A stretch of DNA of 64,000 bases from UBA935 sp031555615 (GCA_031555615.1 JAVBUF010000009.1:28815-92814); one strand, 5' to 3'. Shown: positions 25,456 to 34,981, counted from the first letter of the stretch. A program made the numbers and translations. Notes: generated by a model not told the origin, from the letters alone.

Positions 25456-28122
25456 TTATTCTATTTTACCTAACTTCTGCAATTGTTGCAAGCGTATCTT
25501 AATCTGTTCCTGCATCTGTTCATACTTTCGCAATTTTTCCGTTTCTTCGGCAATTTTTGCCGCCGGTGCTTTGGAAATGAAACGCTCATTGTCAAGCATT
25601 CCGTTTACCCTTGCCAACTCGCCTTCCAGGCGCTTTTCTTCCTTTTGCAAGCGCTCGATTTCCTGCCCCACATCGACTAGTTCAGCAAATGGAATATAAA
25701 GATTGGCATTGGCGATAACAACGGAAACAGCATCTTCCGGAATGTTGCTTTTATCTGTTTGAATGTTTACTTCAGAGGCATTCGCCAAAGAAGCAAAAAA
25801 CAATTTTCCTTGGGTAAAAGTATCCATGATATCGGCCTTCTCGCTGACTACAAAGATACCCGCTTTGCGGCTGGGGGGAACATTCATTTCGGTACGGATA
25901 TTACGGATTCCCCGGACTGCTTCTTTGATCACCTCAATGTCCTTTTCTTCTTTGCCAAAGTTTCGTTCTTCCCGATATTCCGGCCATCTGGAAACCATTA
26001 TCGATTCTTCTGACGACTGTAAGGTACAGAAAATCTCTTCCGTCACAAAGGGCATATAGGGATGCAAAAGCTTTAAGGCATCGATCAGGACGGTTTTTAA
26101 GGTCCATAACGCTGCACTTTTGCTTTCCAGATCGTCGGAATTATACAGTCTGGGTTTTACCATTTCAATATACCAGTCACAAAACTCATCCCAGATAAAA
26201 TCGTAAATCTTCTGTACGGCAATGCCCAGATCAAAGTTTTCCATATGCTCCGTTACTTCTTTGATCAACTGATTCAATTTGGACAAAATCCACTTGTCCA
26301 CCGGCTGAAGGACAGGCTTTTCGGCATCTGTACTGCCGTTCATCATGATAAATCTTGAGGCATTCCATATTTTATTGGCAAAATTACGGCTGGCTTCCAC
26401 TCTTTCATAATAAAAACGCATATCATTGCCCGGTGCATTACCGGTAATCAGCGAATAGCGCAGGGCATCGGCACCGTATTTCTCGATGATCTCCAGCGGG
26501 TCGATCCCGTTCCCCAGGGATTTGCTCATTTTACGGCCCTGGGAATCCCTTACCAGACCATGGAACAAGACGGTATCAAAAGGTTTTTCACCCATCTGCT
26601 CATAACCCGAAAAAATCATCCGGATAACCCAGAAGAAAATGATATCATAACCGGTTACCAATACGTTGGTGGGATAAAAATATTTCAGATCCTCAGTCTG
26701 ATCCGGCCAGCCCAGGGTGGAAAAAGGCCAGAGTGCCGAAGAAAACCAGGTATCCAGGGTATCGGGATCCTGTTCCATATGGTCATGTCCGCATTTGGGA
26801 CATTTTTCCACAGCCTCACGGCTGACTATGACTTCCCCGCATTTATCGCAGTAATAGGCCGGAATCCGGTGTCCCCACCAAAGCTGCCGGCTGATACACC
26901 AGTCACGGATATTATCGGTCCAGTTATAATACAATTTATCCATCCGCTCCGGCACCAGTTTGATTTCACCGGTCTTAACGGCTTTTACCGCCGGCCGGAT
27001 CAGCTCATCCATCTTCACGAACCATTGCTGCTTGATCAGCGGTTCGATGGTGGTCTTGCAGCGGTCATGAGTTCCTACATTGTGAGCGTAATCTTCTACC
27101 TTTGTCAGCAGCCCCATCTCCTCCAGTTCCTTTACGATGGCTTTTCTGGCATCATCCCGGGTCATACCGGCAAACTTCCCGCCTGCCCCATTAATAGTGG
27201 CATCATCATTCATAATGTTGATTTCCGGAAGATTGTGCCGTTTTCCCACCTCGAAATCGTTGGGGTCGTGAGCCGGCGTTATTTTTACCACACCGGTTCC
27301 GAATTCCATATCTACATAACCATCCGCAACAATGGGGATCTCTCTGTTCATCAGCGGCAGCATCAGCTTCCTGCCGATGAGATGCTGATACCGCTCATCT
27401 TCGGGATTAACTGCTACCGCGGTATCGCCTAACATGGTTTCGGGACGGGTAGTGGCAAAAGTCAGGAAGGTACTTGTGCTGACAGCACCATCCTCTTCAA
27501 TCAACGGATAATTAATATGCCACAAATGTCCCTGCTGCTCTTCGTATTCCACTTCCGCATCAGAAATGGACGTATTACAAACCGGACACCAGTTGATAAT
27601 CCGGCTGCCCTTATAAATCCATCCTTTTTCATGCATCTTACAGAATACCTCGGTTACTGCCTTGTTGCAGCCTTCATCCATGGTAAAACGCTCTCTGTCC
27701 CAGTCACAGGAAGAACCTAACTTCTTCAGCTGTCCGATAATCCGGCCGCCATATTCCTTTTTCCATTCCCAGGCCCGCTCTAAAAAGCCTTCCCGGCCAA
27801 GATCATTCTTATCAATTCCTTCTTCCCGCAATTTTTCGATAATCTTCACTTCAGTGGCTATACTGGCGTGATCAGTCCCCGGCTGCCAAAGGGCATTGTA
27901 CCCCTGCATCCGCTTAAACCGAATAATAATATCCTGCATAGTATTGTCCAAAGCATGACCCATATGCAGCTGACCCGTAATATTGGGCGGCGGAATCACA
28001 ATCGTAAACGGCTTCCTGCTCTCATCCACCTCCGCATGAAAATACTTCTTATCCATCCATCTCTGATACAACTTCTCCTCAATTCCCTGAGGGTCATAAG
28101 TTTTAGCTAATTCTTTACTCAT
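25456..28122 (-). CDS. valS: Valyl-tRNA synthetase
   Basis: Class I synthetase that charges tRNA-Val. The 888-residue protein has PPPNITGQLHMGHA (HIGH-type motif at 53-56), the editing domain (TTRPETMLGD near 227), KMSKS near residues 529-533, the tRNA-binding anticodon domain, and a C-terminal coiled coil (about 820-888, ERLQKEEKRLEGELARVNG). Length is normal. Start ATG 28122 follows AAGGAG. The long leader holds a T-box riboswitch with its own promoter, so expression should rise when tRNA-Val is uncharged. It heads the operon that continues to the TPR gene. Confidence 0.97.
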   Translation of the reverse strand: MSKELAKTYDPQGIEEKLYQRWMDKKYFHAEVDESRKPFTIVIPPPNITGQLHMGHALDNTMQDIIIRFKRMQGYNALWQPGTDHASIATEVKIIEKLREEGIDKNDLGREGFLERAWEWKKEYGGRIIGQLKKLGSSCDWDRERFTMDEGCNKAVTEVFCKMHEKGWIYKGSRIINWCPVCNTSISDAEVEYEEQQGHLWHINYPLIEEDGAVSTSTFLTFATTRPETMLGDTAVAVNPEDERYQHLIGRKLMLPLMNREIPIVADGYVDMEFGTGVVKITPAHDPNDFEVGKRHNLPEINIMNDDATINGAGGKFAGMTRDDARKAIVKELEEMGLLTKVEDYAHNVGTHDRCKTTIEPLIKQQWFVKMDELIRPAVKAVKTGEIKLVPERMDKLYYNWTDNIRDWCISRQLWWGHRIPAYYCDKCGEVIVSREAVEKCPKCGHDHMEQDPDTLDTWFSSALWPFSTLGWPDQTEDLKYFYPTNVLVTGYDIIFFWVIRMIFSGYEQMGEKPFDTVLFHGLVRDSQGRKMSKSLGNGIDPLEIIEKYGADALRYSLITGNAPGNDMRFYYERVEASRNFANKIWNASRFIMMNGSTDAEKPVLQPVDKWILSKLNQLIKEVTEHMENFDLGIAVQKIYDFIWDEFCDWYIEMVKPRLYNSDDLESKSAALWTLKTVLIDALKLLHPYMPFVTEEIFCTLQSSEESIMVSRWPEYREERNFGKEEKDIEVIKEAVRGIRNIRTEMNVPPSRKAGIFVVSEKADIMDTFTQGKLFFASLANASEVNIQTDKSNIPEDAVSVVIANANLYIPFAELVDVGQEIERLQKEEKRLEGELARVNGMLDNERFISKAPAAKIAEETEKLRKYEQMQEQIKIRLQQLQKLGKIE

Positions 28123-28150
28123 AATATTCTCCTTGTTTACTATCTTTTCT

Positions 28151-28212
28151 TTTGCTCTTTTGTTCTTTTTTAGCTCTTTTGCTCTTTAGTTCTTTTGCTC
28201 TTTTGCTCTTTT
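28151..28212 (-). repeat. Octanucleotide repeat tract in the valS leader
   Basis: About seven imperfect copies of AAAAGAGC (minus strand; variants AAAAGAAC and TAAAGAGC) run from 28212 to 28151. The tract ends just before the AAGGAG site of valS. It is untranslated and unusually regular compared with flanking sequence. Confidence 0.8.
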
Positions 28213-28274
28213 CGCAACTGACATTTGCGAAACTCGTACCTGTCAATGGTGCACGGGATAAACCACGCTGCACC
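28210..28274 (-). other. Structured element between T-box terminator and valS
   Basis: Two inverted repeats lie in tandem: TTTCGCAA/TTGCGAAA (28210-28217, 28225-28232) and GGTGCA/TGCACC (28248-28253, 28269-28274), plus TGACA/TGTCA (28219-28223, 28241-28245). The element lies downstream of the T-box terminator, so it is only in full-length valS mRNA. It may be a dispersed element of this genome or part of leader control. Confidence 0.5.
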
Positions 28275-28312
28275 TCGCCACCTTCCCGTTTCGCACTCAC
28301 TACCTCGGTAAC

Positions 28313-28596
28313 AAAAAGCCCCTTGCCATTACTGGCAAAGGGCGTGTTTAACGCGGTACCACCTTTGTTCGCCGGTCCGGACGGACGGCATCTTAAACGA
28401 ATCCCTGAGGATTCTTATCCGGTAACGGGGATAAGACGTGAAGACTTACTGGGAACAGATCAAACTGTCGGTTAGGTCCTCCGGTTCAGAAGCTACCTTC
28501 CACATCTCCTGCCTAAAATGACCTCGCAGCCGGTGGGTCATCCTCTCTGTTAAGGGTAAATGTGTACTCCTCTTCATCACTACCTTTGTATTGTTA
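28313..28596 (-). ncRNA. T-box riboswitch of valS
   Basis: On the minus strand the leader has a stem-I region with the AGTA-type motif (GAGGAGTA) and a conserved GGCTGCGAG distal loop, and the T-box core GGTGGTACCGCG (28352-28363). It ends in a terminator stem (28318-28328 with 28333-28343) followed by TTTTT (28313-28317). A GTA triplet (28494-28496), a valine codon, is in about the Specifier-loop position and fits the downstream gene. Uncharged tRNA-Val is expected to stabilise the antiterminator. Confidence 0.93.
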
Positions 28597-28601
28597 ATCT
28601 A

Positions 28602-28630
28602 AATATAGACAAGATAAAACTGTTTGTCAA
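28602..28630 (-). promoter_or_regulatory. Promoter of the valS leader
   Basis: TTGACA (28625-28630), 17 bases, TATATT (28602-28607), just upstream of the T-box RNA. Confidence 0.85.
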
Positions 28631-28646
28631 GTAGGGCATTCCTATT

Positions 28647-29714
28647 TTAACTCATCTGTTTCAAGTCATCTTCCAAAACGGTTATATTTAATGTGGTGGA
28701 TAAATCAATTTCCTTTCCGGGGATGTCTTTTCCATCCTTTTTTTCAATCAAACGTACCACCGGCCGGAACGGAAATCCCGGTACCTGCTCCTTTACAACG
28801 GCCTGATTGCCATCTGACAGAAGCAGCATATTGCCGTTGGGATAAATGGCAATACTTTGAAAAAATTGGGCTACCAGTTGGGCATCCAGCTTTTCAACCG
28901 CATCTGCCGTTAATATTTCAGCAGCCTTGCTGGGGGTAAAGCTTTTCCGATAGCAGCGGGGGGATGTCAAAGCTTCATAAACATCCACAATCGATGCAAT
29001 CCTGATCAGCGTGTTTAATTCCCCTCCTTCCGAACCGTAAGCATATCCCGAACCATCCAGGCGCTCATGATGATACAGCGCTATTTGTCTGGACGCTTCT
29101 GTCAGAAGCGGATCTTTTTTCAATATATCATATCCCAAAATCGGATGCTGCTTGATATGCTCAAATTCTTCTTCGGACAAAACAGTCGGTTTATAAAGAA
29201 TGTTTTGATCCAATGCAATTTTTCCGATATCATGGAGCAGGAGCCCTTGTGCCAGATCACGCAGGGAAACTTCATTCATCCCCACCCTGTGTGCTAATAT
29301 CAGTCCGTAAACTGCCACATTTACACAATGGATCAGGGTCTCATCTTTCGTGCTGCCGATATCATTTAAACTGATTATAATATTAGGCTGGCTCATCACA
29401 TCGTTCAGCAGTATGGTTACCATTCCTGATATCCCCTGACTGTCAAAGCTTCCGCTTTCTCTGAACCGGGTAAAAGTATCTGCCAAAACCGACTTACAGC
29501 GAGTTCTGGTTTCTTCGGAAATCACATCTGCAATCTCAATACCTTCACTGACCTCATCTTCAATATAAAGATTATAGATACCCAACTCATTTAGTTTATT
29601 GGCATAACGATTTAGATTAGACGTTCCCTTCCTAATCAGCATCACTGTATCCGAATATATGCTTCTTCCCAATTTCATCTCGGGAGTTACCATTGCTAAT
29701 GAAACTTTTCTCAT
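28647..29714 (-). CDS. HD-GYP-type phosphohydrolase domain protein
   Basis: The 355-residue protein has an N-terminal DUF3391-like part (MRKVSLAMVTPEMKLGRSIYSD) and an HD-GYP domain with LLLHDIGKIAL (His160-Asp161) and LYHHERLDGSGYAYG near 205-219. HD-GYP enzymes hydrolyse cyclic di-GMP or related dinucleotides; the GYP signature reads GSGYAYG here, so activity cannot be assumed. There is no receiver domain. Start ATG 29714 has AGAGAG upstream; ATG 29738 is an alternative. It is a single gene between the copper ATPase and the valS leader. Confidence 0.85.
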   Translation of the reverse strand: MRKVSLAMVTPEMKLGRSIYSDTVMLIRKGTSNLNRYANKLNELGIYNLYIEDEVSEGIEIADVISEETRTRCKSVLADTFTRFRESGSFDSQGISGMVTILLNDVMSQPNIIISLNDIGSTKDETLIHCVNVAVYGLILAHRVGMNEVSLRDLAQGLLLHDIGKIALDQNILYKPTVLSEEEFEHIKQHPILGYDILKKDPLLTEASRQIALYHHERLDGSGYAYGSEGGELNTLIRIASIVDVYEALTSPRCYRKSFTPSKAAEILTADAVEKLDAQLVAQFFQSIAIYPNGNMLLLSDGNQAVVKEQVPGFPFRPVVRLIEKKDGKDIPGKEIDLSTTLNITVLEDDLKQMS

Positions 29715-29757
29715 AAATATTCTCTCTTTTATCCGCATTTAAATAATTCATTTTACA

Positions 29758-29766
29758 ATAATAGCA
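29758..29766 (-). promoter_or_regulatory. Extended -10 promoter of the HD-GYP gene
   Basis: TGCTATTAT (TGn plus TATTAT) 44 bases before the start codon; no clear -35. Confidence 0.45.
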
Positions 29767-29847
29767 TACTTTTCGTTTTTTAATTATGTTTTTCAGAATT
29801 CATTGGGAAAATTGTTATAATTGCACAAAATCCATTTCTTTCAAGTC

Positions 29848-32487
29848 CTAGTTTATATCAATTCCGGTCACTTCATATCCGGCTTCCACTACTGCACCTG
29901 CCAAAATTTCATTTTCTACATCGCCCTCCAGTATGACTGCTGCGTTCTTTTCTTCCAGGCTCATGGTTACCGTTTTTACACCGGCCACCCCGGCCAATGC
30001 CTTTCCCACTCTGGCCGTACAATGACCGCAAGACATCCCTTCAATATGAATTGTTTTCTTCACAATGATTTCCTCCGTTTTCTTTGATTTGATTTTAAAA
30101 TTTTTCAGACGCAAAGCATTTCCCACCACAAACAGGCTGCTAAGGCTCATGGCTGCCGCACCATACATGGGACTTAACTTCACCCCCCAAAGCGGATACA
30201 GCAATCCGGCTGCCAGAGGAATCCCGATGCTATTATAGAAAAATGCCCAAAATAAATTTTCTTTAATATTGATAATGACTCTGCGGCTTAACCTTATGGC
30301 TGTGACCACATCGGTTAATTCACTTTTCATCAAAACGATATCTGCACTTTCCAATGCCACATCGGTGCCTGCACCGATGGCGACCCCCACATCCGCAGCC
30401 GCCAGTGCCGGTGCATCATTGATACCGTCACCCACCATGGCCACCTTTTTACCTTCGTCCTGCAGTCTGCGGATTTCTTTTTCCTTGTCCTCCGGCACAA
30501 CTCCCGCTACCACCTTGCTGATCTTCAGTTTATCTTTGACGGCATTGGCTGTGATCTGATTATCACCGGTTAACATCATAACCTCAATGCCCATATTCTG
30601 CAATTCCCTGATGGCCGTGCCGGAAGATTCCTTGATGATATCCGCTACGGCAATTGCTGCCAATAGCTGCTGTTCACAGGCAAACAGAAGGATGGTCTTT
30701 CCCTGCGCTGCAAGTTTATTGACCTTTTCTTTTTGCTCCTTTGTTAAGGCGATATTATTTTCTTCCAGCAGGCGCTCATTACCGGCCAAATATCTTGCAC
30801 GTTTCCCGCCCTGTTCTATATACCCTTTGACGCCCTTGCCAAAAACAGCCTCGAAATCTTCTACTAGTATTGCCTCATTTAGTATTGCCTCATTGGATGA
30901 ATCCAGCTCACTGGATTTGGTTACAACCGCTTCCGCCAGGGGGTGTTCACTGGCCTTCTCCAGGGCCCCCGCCAGCCGGATCATCTGCTCACTGCTGATG
31001 TTCTTATCAAACATCAGGATATCGGTTACTGCCGGCTTTCCTGCGGTAATGGTTCCGGTTTTATCCAAAACTACCGTATCCACTGCCCCAGCCGTTTGTA
31101 AAGCCTCCCCCGATTTAATCAAAATACCGTTCCGTGCCCCTACACCAGTTCCCACCATGATAGCCACCGGTGTGGCCAATCCCAGGGCACACGGACAGGA
31201 AATCACCAGCACCGCTGTAGCTGCCGACACAGCAAAGGAGAGACCTGCACCGGCCAATAACCAGCCTCCCAGTGTCAATGCCGCAATCCCGATTACAATC
31301 GGAACAAAAACGCCGGCTATCTGATCCGCCATCCTGGCAATGGGTGCTTTGGATGCCGAGGCCTCCTCCACCAGACGGATAATTTGCGAAAGGGTGGTAT
31401 CCTCCCCTACTCTGGTGGCTTTACAGGTTAAAACGCCTGCTTTATTTATAGTTGCCGATATCACTTTATCACCCGGTACCTTTTCCACCGGTATGCTTTC
31501 CCCGGTAATGGCTGACTCATCCATACTGGAATTTCCTTTTATGATCACACCATCTACCGGCACTGCACTTCCCGGACGCAGCAGAAAACAGTCCCCCACC
31601 ATAACCTGCTCTACCGGAATCTCACTTTCTTCTCCCATTTCACTGATAATCGTGGCGGTCTTGGGTGACAGATCCATCAAGGCCGTTATGGCTTCTTTGG
31701 TCTTCCCCTTGGAACGGGCCTCCAGATATTTTCCGACAGTAATCAGAGTCAATATGGTTCCCGCCGACTCAAAATACAACTCTTCCGCATACTGCTCCAC
31801 CAGGGCAATCTCCCCGTGTCCAAGACCGTATCCGATACAAAACACCGCAACTATCCCATACAAGACCGAGGCCGTTGCGCCAATGGCTATCAAGCTGTCC
31901 ATATTGGGGTGGCCGCGAAACAGTGTTTTCCAGCCAGTCTGAAAGAAGCTTCTGTTAACATATATAATGGGCAGTACCAGCAAAAACTGGGTAAAAGCAA
32001 AGGTCAGGGCATTCTCATGGCCATGGAAAAGCCGGATCATCAACTCCGGTACCGGCAGTCCAAACCACATCTGAAACATATGATGCATCGCCAGATACAT
32101 CAGTATCACCCAAAAAACAAGGGATACCATCAGCCGTTTAGCCATACTTTGATCATTAGACATATTTTGACCATTGGGCATGCTATGACCATATTTACTT
32201 GCAGCCTTTCCTCTTGACTTATTGGGTCGATCTTCTGCTGCATAAATTTCGTTTTTATCTGCTGTATTTCTTTCCTTCACCGCCGGCTGTGCCCCATATC
32301 CCGCCTTTTCCACAGCATCCACAATATGATCGACAGCGCAGACGCTTTCGTCATATTTTACCTGCATGCTGTTGGTCAAAAGATTCACCGTAACCTTTTC
32401 CATTCCCGGTAACTTACTCACACTTTTTTCTACATGAGCCGAGCACGCCGAGCAGGTCATTCCTGTCACCTCAAACTTTTGCTGCAT
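29848..32487 (-). CDS. copA: Copper-type P1B ATPase with HMA domains at both ends
   Basis: Membrane pump that exports Cu(I) using ATP. The 879 residues have an N-terminal HMA domain with GMTCSAC (Cys 12 and 15), a Met/His/Asn-rich linker (about 85-115), membrane segments, TGES, the CPC metal site in ISCPCALG (about 427-430), DKTGT phosphorylation site (about 473), the SEHPLAEAV nucleotide loop, and GDGINDAP. A second HMA domain (GMSCGHC) is fused at the C-terminus (about 812-879). A 15-base tandem duplication gives NEAILNEAIL in the nucleotide domain. The start overlaps the end of the Cd/Zn-type ATPase gene by 17 bases. Confidence 0.94.
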   Translation of the reverse strand: MQQKFEVTGMTCSACSAHVEKSVSKLPGMEKVTVNLLTNSMQVKYDESVCAVDHIVDAVEKAGYGAQPAVKERNTADKNEIYAAEDRPNKSRGKAASKYGHSMPNGQNMSNDQSMAKRLMVSLVFWVILMYLAMHHMFQMWFGLPVPELMIRLFHGHENALTFAFTQFLLVLPIIYVNRSFFQTGWKTLFRGHPNMDSLIAIGATASVLYGIVAVFCIGYGLGHGEIALVEQYAEELYFESAGTILTLITVGKYLEARSKGKTKEAITALMDLSPKTATIISEMGEESEIPVEQVMVGDCFLLRPGSAVPVDGVIIKGNSSMDESAITGESIPVEKVPGDKVISATINKAGVLTCKATRVGEDTTLSQIIRLVEEASASKAPIARMADQIAGVFVPIVIGIAALTLGGWLLAGAGLSFAVSAATAVLVISCPCALGLATPVAIMVGTGVGARNGILIKSGEALQTAGAVDTVVLDKTGTITAGKPAVTDILMFDKNISSEQMIRLAGALEKASEHPLAEAVVTKSSELDSSNEAILNEAILVEDFEAVFGKGVKGYIEQGGKRARYLAGNERLLEENNIALTKEQKEKVNKLAAQGKTILLFACEQQLLAAIAVADIIKESSGTAIRELQNMGIEVMMLTGDNQITANAVKDKLKISKVVAGVVPEDKEKEIRRLQDEGKKVAMVGDGINDAPALAAADVGVAIGAGTDVALESADIVLMKSELTDVVTAIRLSRRVIINIKENLFWAFFYNSIGIPLAAGLLYPLWGVKLSPMYGAAAMSLSSLFVVGNALRLKNFKIKSKKTEEIIVKKTIHIEGMSCGHCTARVGKALAGVAGVKTVTMSLEEKNAAVILEGDVENEILAGAVVEAGYEVTGIDIN

Positions 32488-34363
32488 AATTATCCTTTCT
32501 GTCCGAAATATACATCACCCGCATCGCATTCAATATCGCTATTACAGCCACACCCACATCGGCAAATACCGCTGCCCACATGGAAGCTGCACCTAGTGCT
32601 GCCATTAATAATACCAAAACTTTTATGCCGATTGCAAATATGATATTTTGCTTTACGATTGCCAAAGTCTTGTGAGAAATCTGAATTGCTTTGGCAATTT
32701 TAGAAGGTTCGTCGGTCATGATTACAATATCGGCAGCCTCAATGGCCGCATCCGATCCCATGCCTCCCATGGCGATGCCAATATCCGCTCTGGCCAAAAC
32801 CGGTGCATCATTGATGCCGTCACCAACAAAAACCAATTTACTTCCTGCCTTCTTAACAGCTAAAAGTTCTTCTACCCGGTCTACTTTATCGCCGGGAAGC
32901 AATTCTGCATATACCTGCTCAATTCCCAGTTCTGCCGCCACATGCTCCGCCACCGGACGGCTGTCTCCGGTGAGCATAACGATCTGTCTGATACCGGCCG
33001 TTTTTAACTGCCGGACTGCTGCCGGGGCATCTTCTTTGACCGCATCGGCAATGACGATATATCCCTGATACTCCGTCTTTCTTGCCACATATACAATAGT
33101 GCCGATTTCCTTAGCTGCCGTAAAAGAAATTCCTCGCCTGTGCATCAGCTTATCGTTGCCGGCATAAACAGGATTCCCATCCAGTTGGGCTGTTATCCCG
33201 TGACCGGCAATTTCCTCTACAGCCGTCAGTCTGGTCTGGTCAATCTTTTGTCCATAAGCTGACAGCAATGACTTTGAAATCGGGTGATTGGAATAGCTTT
33301 CGGCATAAGCTGCAATTTCCAGCAGTTCTTCTGCATTTGACAGGTCTGTCGGTACGATTTTGCTGACCACAAAATTACCTTTGGTCAGGGTTCCTGTTTT
33401 GTCCATTACGATTATTTCTGCCTCTGCCAGGGCTTCCAGATAATTGCTTCCTTTTACCAGAATTCCGGCTTTACTGGCTCCCCCCAGGCCACCAAAAAAA
33501 CTAAGGGGAATACTGATGACCAGCGCACAGGGACATGAGATGACCAAAAAGGTCAATGCACGGTAAATCCATGTTTGAAATCCTCCTCCCATCACTATCG
33601 GCGGTATTACCGCCAGTAATGCTGCGCATACCACCACAATGGGCGTATAATATTTGGCAAATTTGGTTATGAAGTTCTCCGCTTCCGCCTTTTTACTTCC
33701 GGCATTCTCTACCAGATCCAATATCTTCGCTACCGTAGACTGGCCAAATTCCTTTTCCACCCGAATCTCCAGCACCCCGCTTTGATTCACACAGCCGCTG
33801 ATGACCGGTTCCCCTTCCCACACTTCCCGGGGAACACTTTCACCGGTCAGGGCCACTGTATCCAAAAAGGAACTTCCTTTTGCTACAACTCCATCCAGGG
33901 GAATCTTTTCTCCCGGTTTCACCAGGATGATTTCACCGATGGTCACTTCCTCCGGATCAACCGTCTGAAAAGTGCCTTCCCGCAGCACATTGGCATAATC
34001 CGGCCGGATATCCATCAGCTCGGTTATGGATTTGCGGGATTTATTGACCGCATAGGATTGGAAGCATTCACCAACCTGATAAAAAAGCATAACCGCTACC
34101 GCTTCGGAATAATCACCCACGAAAAAGGCTCCCACCGTGGCAATCATCATTAAGAAGTTTTCATCAAACACCTGGCCCTTACTGATGTTCATAACCGCTC
34201 TTTTGACCACATCACCGCCGATAATGATATAAGCCGCAACGAACAGCAGGGAACTGATCAGCAGGATATTTTCCGGCAGGCAGCGGGCAGAAATAATCGC
34301 ACTGATATAAACTGCCGCGCCAGCAGCAATTCTTTGAATTCTTTTCTTTAATTTTCCGGTCAT
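32471..34363 (-). CDS. Zn/Cd/Pb-type P1B ATPase without its own HMA domain
   Basis: Heavy-metal export pump of 630 residues. It starts directly with membrane segments and shows CPC in ISCPCALV (about 278-280), DKTGT (about 318), a SNHPIS nucleotide loop, TGDSRPVAEHVA and GDGINDAPVLARADIG. The C-terminal membrane pair has the Asp in FADVGVAVIA that marks the CadA/ZntA group. The N-terminal metal-binding domain usual in this family is encoded separately, one base upstream. Third gene of the arsR-HMA-ATPase-copA operon. Specific metal not determinable by eye. Confidence 0.92.
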   Translation of the reverse strand: MTGKLKKRIQRIAAGAAVYISAIISARCLPENILLISSLLFVAAYIIIGGDVVKRAVMNISKGQVFDENFLMMIATVGAFFVGDYSEAVAVMLFYQVGECFQSYAVNKSRKSITELMDIRPDYANVLREGTFQTVDPEEVTIGEIILVKPGEKIPLDGVVAKGSSFLDTVALTGESVPREVWEGEPVISGCVNQSGVLEIRVEKEFGQSTVAKILDLVENAGSKKAEAENFITKFAKYYTPIVVVCAALLAVIPPIVMGGGFQTWIYRALTFLVISCPCALVISIPLSFFGGLGGASKAGILVKGSNYLEALAEAEIIVMDKTGTLTKGNFVVSKIVPTDLSNAEELLEIAAYAESYSNHPISKSLLSAYGQKIDQTRLTAVEEIAGHGITAQLDGNPVYAGNDKLMHRRGISFTAAKEIGTIVYVARKTEYQGYIVIADAVKEDAPAAVRQLKTAGIRQIVMLTGDSRPVAEHVAAELGIEQVYAELLPGDKVDRVEELLAVKKAGSKLVFVGDGINDAPVLARADIGIAMGGMGSDAAIEAADIVIMTDEPSKIAKAIQISHKTLAIVKQNIIFAIGIKVLVLLMAALGAASMWAAVFADVGVAVIAILNAMRVMYISDRKDNYAAKV

Positions 34364-34364
34364 A

Positions 34365-34586
34365 TTATTTCTCCAAAACCGCTACATCCGGTTCAAATTT
34401 CTTAACAATTTTCTTAATATCTGCGGTAATTCCTTGGGCTTTATCATTTTCTACTTCCACGATCAGCTTCTGGGTCAGCAGCGTAACCGTGCTTTTCAAA
34501 ACCCCCTCCAGATTTCCTACTGCCTCTTCAATCTTGGCTGCACAGTGGGCACAGTCCAAATCCTCTAAAATATATACTTTTTTCAT
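34365..34586 (-). CDS. Free-standing HMA metal-binding domain protein
   Basis: A 73-residue HMA (ferredoxin-like) domain with the metal ligands in DCAHC (Cys 12 and 15). CAGGAG precedes its ATG. Its stop is one base from the ATPase start (TAATATG), so it looks like the N-terminal domain of a CadA-type pump made as a separate chain, or a small metallochaperone. It follows the repressor gene by 29 bases. Confidence 0.9.
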   Translation of the reverse strand: MKKVYILEDLDCAHCAAKIEEAVGNLEGVLKSTVTLLTQKLIVEVENDKAQGITADIKKIVKKFEPDVAVLEK

Positions 34587-34615
34587 TTGCTTTTCTCCTG
34601 TTCTGTTTTTTGTTC

Positions 34616-34981
34616 TTACTCTTCGATATGATCCATTCCCTGGTTCAAAATTGACTTAATATGGTCATCGGCCAGAGAATAAAAAACAGTTTTTCCTTCC
34701 CGCCGGTACCTCACCAGATTCATCTGTTTCAAGGTCCGCAGCTGATGAGATATGGCTGACTGGGTCATGCTCAGCATATCCGCCATATCGCATACACACA
34801 TTTCCGAATACAGTAATACGTACAGCATCTTAATCCGGGTGGAATCAGCAAATACTTTAAAGAAATCGGCCAGATCGTATAATACATCTTCTTCCGGCAT
34901 TTGTTTTTTAATCTGATCCACCACATCTTCGTGAACGTGGATACATTCACATTTTTCAATATGTTCCTCCGCTTTTATCAC
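34616..34981 (-). CDS. ArsR/SmtB-family metal-responsive repressor (CadC-like)
   Basis: Winged-helix repressor of 121 residues that should release DNA when metal binds. Possible ligands are Cys11, Cys13, His15 and His17 near the N-terminus and the ECVC-like MCVCD at about 60-64 in helix 3; the recognition region is MTQSAISHQLRTLKQ. I chose the GTG at 34981 because AAAGGAGG lies 5 bases ahead. The longer ATG at 35023 would begin inside the operator, about 7 bases from the -10, with no ribosome-binding site. It heads the operon and its operator lies in the leader, so it represses itself and both pumps. Confidence 0.92.
   Translation of the reverse strand: MIKAEEHIEKCECIHVHEDVVDQIKKQMPEEDVLYDLADFFKVFADSTRIKMLYVLLYSEMCVCDMADMLSMTQSAISHQLRTLKQMNLVRYRREGKTVFYSLADDHIKSILNQGMDHIEE

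Noticed and set aside
26560..27432. Long open frame (290 codons) on the plus strand inside valS
   Set aside because: It is antisense to the well-supported valS; no ribosome-binding site and no recognisable protein. It reflects codon bias of the real gene.
28151..28212. CRISPR-like array
   Set aside because: The 8-base units are contiguous with no spacers; it is a simple-sequence tract.
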